Source: Branchiostoma floridae
Lineage: Eukaryota; Chordata; Leptocardii; Amphioxiformes; Branchiostomatidae
Assembly (NCBI RefSeq): GCF_000003815.2
Contig: NW_023365841.1
Span: 1-28,855, forward strand
Direction: 5' to 3'
Length of the DNA stretch: 28,855 nt
Below, piece after piece: positions 25,701-28,855 of the stretch. Below the pieces are notes generated by a model, which saw only the letters and a list, made by a program, of their open reading frames with translations, was not told where the DNA came from and searched no databases. Within the stretch, counting starts at the first letter, position 1. Each line of letters starts with the position of its first letter. A program made the translations under genes and the position numbers.

Positions 25701-27166
25701 TTGTCCAACACTGCACAGAGACGGGGGGTGACATAGGCTATCCAGCACCTACAACCTGCTATTGAAGTCACATGTTTCTGTCATCACTTCCCGGAAGCTG
25801 CAGTAGACATGTCCATTCTGTGAGAAAATTTGAGTCCAAACTATATTTAACTTTAGTATTGGTTACTAGATAGAGTTTAGTCTCCTGTTAAATATCCTGT
25901 TAATACCTTTTGGCAACAGCGGCGCCAGGGTGTCGAACGTGTTGGCGTTATCCAGGTAACCGTGGAGACCGAGGACGGGGCGGCCGAGCGGGTCTCCCCA
26001 CGCCTTCCCCGCGATGTGACCCCAGGGCACGGGGAACTGCAGCTCCTGCGTCAACCCTGAGGAGGGGGGGTGAAAGAGGTAAATTAATAAAAGTAATCTC
26101 AAACCAGTTTAGCTCACTGAAGAGTAGGGCTGTGTACCTAAATACCCGTACCTGTACCGTACCTGTAAAATTGTTTAGGTACAGGTCTGGACCTAAGCAT
26201 CTGTGTACCTGTACCTGTACCTTAAACAAATTAAATCACTATTGAACACCACTTTTTGAGGTTAAAGATAAGTGAATTCCAAATCAAAGATGGCAACGTC
26301 TTGCAGTTGAAAATTAAGAAAACTTTGTTTTGAGGTTCAACTATCTAAATCCTCATACGAAGATTTCTCACTAAGAAAGACAATTGGCTACATTTATAAC
26401 TTACACTTAAAGAAAATTTGTCAGGTACAGGTAAAGGTCCGGACCTGTACCTAAACCATGTACCCAAACCTAAAATTTCTTTAGGTACACAGCTCTACTG
26501 AAGAGCCATTCTTCCACTAGTCGTGACTGAGAAGACAGACATTTTGTACAGTACTTTAGCTAAACGCAAATACTGTGTAAAAGGTTCATTGTACTGCGGA
26601 TATTCCCCTAGCTCTTTTTGACAAGCACAATAAACAGTGTACAGCGGCTTAACGTCCCATCCTAAGGAATGGAACCCTTTTTGGTAGCGTGCATAATGGA
26701 TGAGCAACACAGTGATATCAAACCAGTTTAGCTCACTGGAGAGCTACTCTTCCAAGTTGGTCATGACAGAGAGGACAGACACTATGTACCAAGCAAGTGT
26801 GCAAATGGTTACTATTATTATCGAGCACTGTGAGTAATTTACATATCATACCAATGATACGGTACCATACCTCTCTCTGTTGTCCCAACATACACATCCC
26901 CGTCACTTGTGCTCATAGCCATCGCTCTGCAGATCTTTGTGCGACTGGAAGCCTTTGCTGATGTCTGGAGAGGAAATGGTACATTCTTTCTAATATTTCA
27001 CAACAAGAATTTAAACCATCATTCAATCAGTCAATACAGTGAAATAAAGGAACTACAGGCACACAATTGAGAGGGACTACATACAAAACTTACATTAATG
27101 AACTGGAGCCTTCGGAGAAGAGAAATGCTACGGCTGATGGACATGTGATGAGCGCCCCCTGCCTAC
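22589..27166 (-). CDS. SERHL: Serine hydrolase-like alpha/beta hydrolase (gene model, incomplete in the middle)
   Basis: Exons at 27094-27166 (ATG at 27142-27144), 26871-26964, 25907-26056, 24847-24960 and 23958-23999 join in perfect phase to about 150 residues. These align with the N-terminal half of mammalian SERHL/SERHL2: [22 protein letters not shown] (oxyanion HG), [17 protein letters not shown] and [12 protein letters not shown] (nucleophile Ser). Substrate and reaction are not known from sequence. The following 100 or more residues, which should carry the acid and histidine of the triad, are not in the visible DNA and may be in the N run 23468-23881. A possible last exon ends at 22589. 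The N terminus is a basic, serine-rich presequence suggesting mitochondrial import. Confidence 0.88.
22763..22828 (+). repeat. Left arm of a 60-66 bp inverted repeat
   Basis: GTTATGAAGTGACAGCATCG through GCATCAAACG recurs inverted at 23003-23062. The left arm has one extra 6-base AGCAAC unit. Confidence 0.8.
22890..23345 (-). mobile_element. Repeat family X, copy 2 (inverted, rearranged)
   Basis: The ends AATACAACACGGTGTATTCC (22895-22914) and the reverse of it near 23160-23181 bracket two GC-rich hairpins. These are 22930-23000 (CCAGCCCTCCCGCGGGTCGG with its inverse) and 23110-23147. To the right, 23182-23345 is the inverted CGAATACC/CGAACCATTTCGAGC block found in copies 1 and 3. It carries an inverted copy of flanking host DNA at 23003-23062. 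Confidence 0.7.
23003..23062 (-). repeat. Right arm of the 60-66 bp inverted repeat
   Basis: Inverse of 22763-22828 (CGTTTGATGCTGTTGCTGTA through CACTTCATAAC), located between the two GC-rich hairpins of repeat family X copy 2. Confidence 0.8.
23468..23881. other. Assembly gap (N run)
   Basis: 414 unknown bases. The gap falls exactly where the middle exons of the hydrolase are expected. Any open frame across it is meaningless. Confidence 0.99.
23958..23999 (-). CDS. SERHL: Hydrolase exon 5: nucleophile elbow
   Basis: A 42-base exon encodes [14 protein letters not shown] with G completed across the donor G|GTGAGT. AHS.G is the small-X-Ser-X-small nucleophile elbow, where most relatives have GHS.G. 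The acceptor is tcttttcag. Phase 1-1. The next exon is not visible; the assembly gap begins 77 bases downstream. Confidence 0.87.
24025..24058. mobile_element. Ultra-short palindromic element (34 bp), 5-bp duplication TTTTA
   Basis: Perfect arms CCAAGGAGCTTTTATC meet at a 2-base centre. TTTTA lies on both sides (24020-24024 and 24059-24063). It sits 26 bases upstream (in gene direction) of hydrolase exon 5, close to the branch-point region. Related to 13313-13361. Confidence 0.75.
24353..24767. mobile_element. TAGCCTGGGTACCAT element B, 415 bp, 9-bp target duplication
   Basis: The terminal repeats of about 33 bp begin TARCCTGGGTACCAT and end GTTCGCTCC. AGGAAGAAT flanks at 24344-24352 and 24768-24776. 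It shares only the first 15 or so terminal bases with element A at 9715-11866, so it is a separate subfamily. No transposase. It is in the intron between hydrolase exons 4 and 5. Confidence 0.85.
24847..24960 (-). CDS. SERHL: Hydrolase exon 4: DLPGHGRSS region
   Basis: Encodes [20 protein letters not shown] and [30 protein letters not shown] is the conserved alpha/beta-hydrolase loop after strand 4. The acceptor is atgtttcag and the donor is ATAG|GTCTGT, next to a CAAA microsatellite at 24822-24843. Phase 1-1. Confidence 0.95.
25042..25428 (+). mobile_element. Repeat family X, copy 3
   Basis: Colinear with 19883-20318: CATACCTGTGACACGAAAAC, GTGTTCCGGACCGTGTGATA, GCTTCCTTCGAGTAAATCGA, then the GC-rich block and GGTGATACACAGTGTTGTAT. 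It lies in the intron between hydrolase exons 3 and 4. Confidence 0.78.
25907..26056 (-). CDS. SERHL: Hydrolase exon 3: first strands and oxyanion loop
   Basis: Encodes [20 protein letters not shown], then [20 protein letters not shown] and APLLPK. The PWGHIA.KAWG and HG.LDNA..FD..LPLLP patterns are specific to the SERHL family. The acceptor is cctcctcag and the donor is AAAAG|GTATTA, phase 1-1. Confidence 0.95.
26096..26790 (+). repeat. Intronic tandem duplication, left copy split by a hAT MITE
   Basis: CAAACCAGTTTAGCTCACTG and the following 45 or so bases (cttccactagtcgtgactga, agacagacattttgtac) occur at 26098-26124 plus 26506-26551, and again uninterrupted at 26717-26790. The right copy shows the site without the insertion. 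Confidence 0.75.
26125..26497. mobile_element. hAT-like MITE 2 (373 bp), perfect 8-bp duplication
   Basis: The ends TAGGGCTGTGTACCTAAA and the complement of TTTAGGTACACAGCTCTA match MITE 1. CTGAAGAG lies on both sides (26117-26124 and 26498-26505). The interior has GGTACAGGT(C/A)CGGACCTG palindromes. It lies in the intron between hydrolase exons 2 and 3. Non-autonomous. Confidence 0.9.
26871..26964 (-). CDS. SERHL: Hydrolase exon 2: end of presequence, linker, internal start
   Basis: The acceptor is tttcctctccag and the donor is AGAG|GTATGG. Encodes [20 protein letters not shown] then [11 protein letters not shown], phase 0 in and 1 out. The internal ATG (agcgATGG, G at -3 and +4) has a stronger context than the first ATG, so a shorter product without the presequence is possible. 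Confidence 0.75.
27094..27166 (-). CDS. SERHL: Hydrolase exon 1: start codon and presequence
   Basis: ATG at 27142-27144 opens [17 protein letters not shown], an amphipathic stretch with three arginines and no acid, then the donor AAT|GTAAGT in phase 0. The upper border is an AG after ttgttttcc, implying an earlier non-coding exon; it could instead be part of a longer first exon. The start context is weak (C at -3, T at +4). Confidence 0.65.
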
Positions 27167-27192
27167 CTGGAAAACAACTGCAAGATGAGGAC

Positions 27193-27477
27193 TCAAGCAC
27201 TGAAAGCAGTAATTCTTAAGCTTGATTTTATTTGATTTTTAATTTTTCCATTTTTCACAATAAGATATACAAGCACATGCACACACTGTGCCAGATCAAC
27301 TTTTCTGTGCAAAGGTAGTTTCCCTAACAATTTAAGCACTATGGACAACATTTTGACTATTGACAGTACATGTATATGTGATGTTCCACTACCAGCTAAT
27401 GGTCGATCCTGTTGACCAAAGCACGGCATGAATATAGAAGTCAGTACCAAGGACAGGGCCACAAAAATAAGTTTCAT
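27193..27477 (-). CDS. ORF with signal-peptide-like start, doubtful
   Basis: The 94-codon frame starts MKLIFVALSLVLTSIFMPCF followed by GQQDRPLAGSG. That is an excellent secretion signal with a cleavage site after CFG. The rest becomes hydrophobic and unstructured, and a weak donor (GCTG|GTAGTG) follows PLA, so only the first 28 codons might be an exon. It could be a first exon of an unplaced gene or chance. Confidence 0.25.
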   Translation of the reverse strand: MKLIFVALSLVLTSIFMPCFGQQDRPLAGSGTSHIHVLSIVKMLSIVLKLLGKLPLHRKVDLAQCVHVLVYLIVKNGKIKNQIKSSLRITAFSA

Positions 27478-27562
27478 ACAACTGTCATCATGAGTTTATT
27501 ACCGAAGATAATGTTGTGTCAGGCATAAAATTATAACTTTTTAGGGTCAGTTTAGTTTTATC

Positions 27563-27850
27563 GGTGCCGAGTGGGTAGAGTGTTCGCCTTGCATTCGGTA
27601 GGTCGTGAGTTCGATCCCGGCCGAGTCATACCGAAGACTTTAAAAATGGTACATGCTGCTTTCTCTGCTTTATAGCACTCATCAGCATAGGGGATTATGG
27701 AAGTTGAACACACACACACCACTTCCAGTGGACTAGCCACCTGCTGTAATGATTGCACAAAGCTTTGTGGCCCAAGGGCTACTGAAACGGAGATGGGCGC
27801 CGCCCTACTAGTATGCGCCATCAGGCGCGGGAAGGAACTTTGACTTTGAC
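27563..27850 (+). mobile_element. tRNA-derived SINE (288 bp) with 11-bp target duplication
   Basis: The head GGTGCCGAGTGGGTAGAGTG fits an A box, and GAGTTCGATCCCG is a B box at normal spacing. A tRNA-unrelated body follows, and the 3' end is a short GAACTTTGACTTTGAC repeat. TTAGTTTTATC flanks at 27552-27562 and 27851-27861. The perfect duplication indicates a fairly recent insertion. No internal terminator or coding. The relation to known chordate SINE bodies was not checked. Confidence 0.9.
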
Positions 27851-27999
27851 TTAGTTTTATCAAGGACGTGATGATGTAACGTAACGCGTACGCTAACCGA
27901 CTGCAGATAACGTTAACGTTAACACAAAAATCAAGATTCTACGAGTATGTGGAACCAGTCTCCAAATTCAGGCGATACTTTGAAAAATCAAACACTTAC

Positions 28000-28077
28000 A
28001 GAGATACCCGTGTCGTCAGGATAGGTGTCAAGCCACAAGACGCCTTGTGAAGCCTCCTTCAACTGTAGAACTCTTAC
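28000..28077 (-). CDS. Orphan exon candidate
   Basis: Between acceptor cctcttcag and donor TCT|GTAAGTG an open phase 0-0 frame encodes VRVLQLKEASQGVLWLDTYP and DDTGIS. A second acceptor (ttctacag) would start it at 28062, also in frame. It cannot join the hydrolase exon 1, which has a stop in that phase. No family recognised. Confidence 0.3.
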
Positions 28078-28080
28078 CTG

Positions 28081-28515
28081 AAGAGGTGGCCTGACGTTCA
28101 ACGTTTGCTAGGTCATTCACTTTTGACCTCAGCGGAGAAATGATGGCAGCAGTACAAATAAGACAAATTAAATATATTTGCTTACAAATGATCTTATATC
28201 AAATATCAATGTACTTTTAAATTTACATAGTTTTATTCTCATGCTAACTTAAATCTAAAATCGTTTTCACCTTAATAAAGGGATCACCTTGTAACACATT
28301 TCAAGTCTGTTTGGTTGCGTTGGGTTAGTCCCGGTGCATGCTGGGACCGTCGCCGTGTCCAGGCGGCAGAGGTCGCATGTCTCCGGTCACAAATATGCAA
28401 ATGAGACTGCCGTAACAACTATGCAAAGCGCCAAGGAAAGAGACAACGCCTACTGCCCACAACTATCTGTACTAGCCTTACAAATGCAACAGACATGGAA
28501 ATCGCCAAGGAAAGA
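28081..28515. other. Stretch without a recognised gene
   Basis: AT-rich DNA followed by a GC-richer patch at 28318-28385 (gtcccggtgcatgctgggac). No supportable feature. Confidence 0.4.
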
Positions 28516-28519
28516 GAAA

Positions 28520-28855
28520 ACGCAATACCCACTCATATCAACCAATACCCATTCATTCCAACCATTCCCACCACCACCCACCCATTCGCACCAATTCCCA
28601 CCCATTCCCACTAATTCCTACCCATTCACGCCAATACCCACCCATTCCCAACAATACCCATTCATTCCAACCCATTCCCACCCATTCCTACCCATTCCCA
28701 CCAATACCAACTCATTCCCAACAATACCCACCCATTCCCACCAATATCCACCCATTCCCACCAATACCCCTTCATTGCAACCCATTCCCACCCATTCCCA
28801 CCAATATCCACCCAATGCCACCAATACCCATTCATTGCAACCAATTCCCACCCAT
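28520..28855 (+). repeat. CCCATTCCCACCAATA minisatellite, runs off the window
   Basis: Degenerate units of about 5-16 bases built from CCCATTCCCA, CCAATACCCA and CATTCATTCCAA. The complement is strongly G-rich (TGGGTGGGAATGGGTGGGAA). Long frames through it, such as repeated GWVGMG or YWWEWVG peptides, are by-products of the repeat. Confidence 0.92.

Noticed and set aside
25948-26245. GC-rich ORFs on both strands over hydrolase exon 3
   Set aside because: Shadows of the exon encoding [11 protein letters not shown] and LHGYLDN.
27563-27640. Functional tRNA gene at the SINE head
   Set aside because: No paired acceptor stem; followed by a SINE body and bounded by an 11-bp duplication.
28618-28851. 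Long minus-strand ORFs with repeated WEWVGMG peptides
   Set aside because: Direct translation of a minisatellite in more than one frame; no start context, splice site or family.

Overview
This is animal genomic DNA. It has many short exons with GT/AG borders, AT-rich introns, abundant miniature transposons, a tRNA-derived SINE and assembly Ns (single N at 13719 and 21461; a run at 23468-23881). A fucolectin-type (FTP) lectin gene combined with EGF and fibronectin III domains, plus the repeat style, point to a lancelet (Branchiostoma). The organism is inferred, not proven. Every gene I can support lies on the minus strand. Exon models below were built by hand from splice sites and reading phase.

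Right part (22589-27166): a serine-hydrolase-like alpha/beta hydrolase of the SERHL/SERHL2 family. Five consecutive exons fit in phase and encode a mitochondrial-type presequence, the HG oxyanion region, the DLPGHGRSS stretch and the nucleophile elbow AHSLG. The middle of the enzyme is absent from the visible sequence and may lie in the 414-base gap. A possible last exon ends at 22589. Two orphan exon candidates (21708-21813 and 28000-28077) and a signal-peptide-like ORF (27193-27477) remain unassigned.

Centre (14928-20901): a secreted or ectodomain protein read right to left: signal peptide, FTP lectin domain 1 (two exons), FTP lectin domain 2 (two exons), a six-cysteine EGF module, FN3 domain 1, FN3 domain 2. 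All phases agree. The exon after FN3-2 was not found.

Left end (239-1447): four short exons of 39, 75, 60 and 39 bases, all phase 0, encode a nearly continuous heptad coiled coil that runs off the window. They could be the stalk of the same lectin gene or a separate gene. Between them and the FN3 exons lie about 13 kb of mostly transposon-derived DNA.

Mobile DNA is the other theme. There are two hAT-like MITEs with 8-bp target duplications, two members of a family ending TAGCCTGGGTACCAT and a different MITE with 9-bp duplications, and two ultra-short perfect palindromes starting CCAAGGAG with 5-bp duplications. There is also an intact SINE with an 11-bp duplication, a 725-bp inverted repeat, a three-copy GC-rich repeat family, and an element bounded by GGCTATTGACACACT hairpins that carries a tRNA-like sequence.
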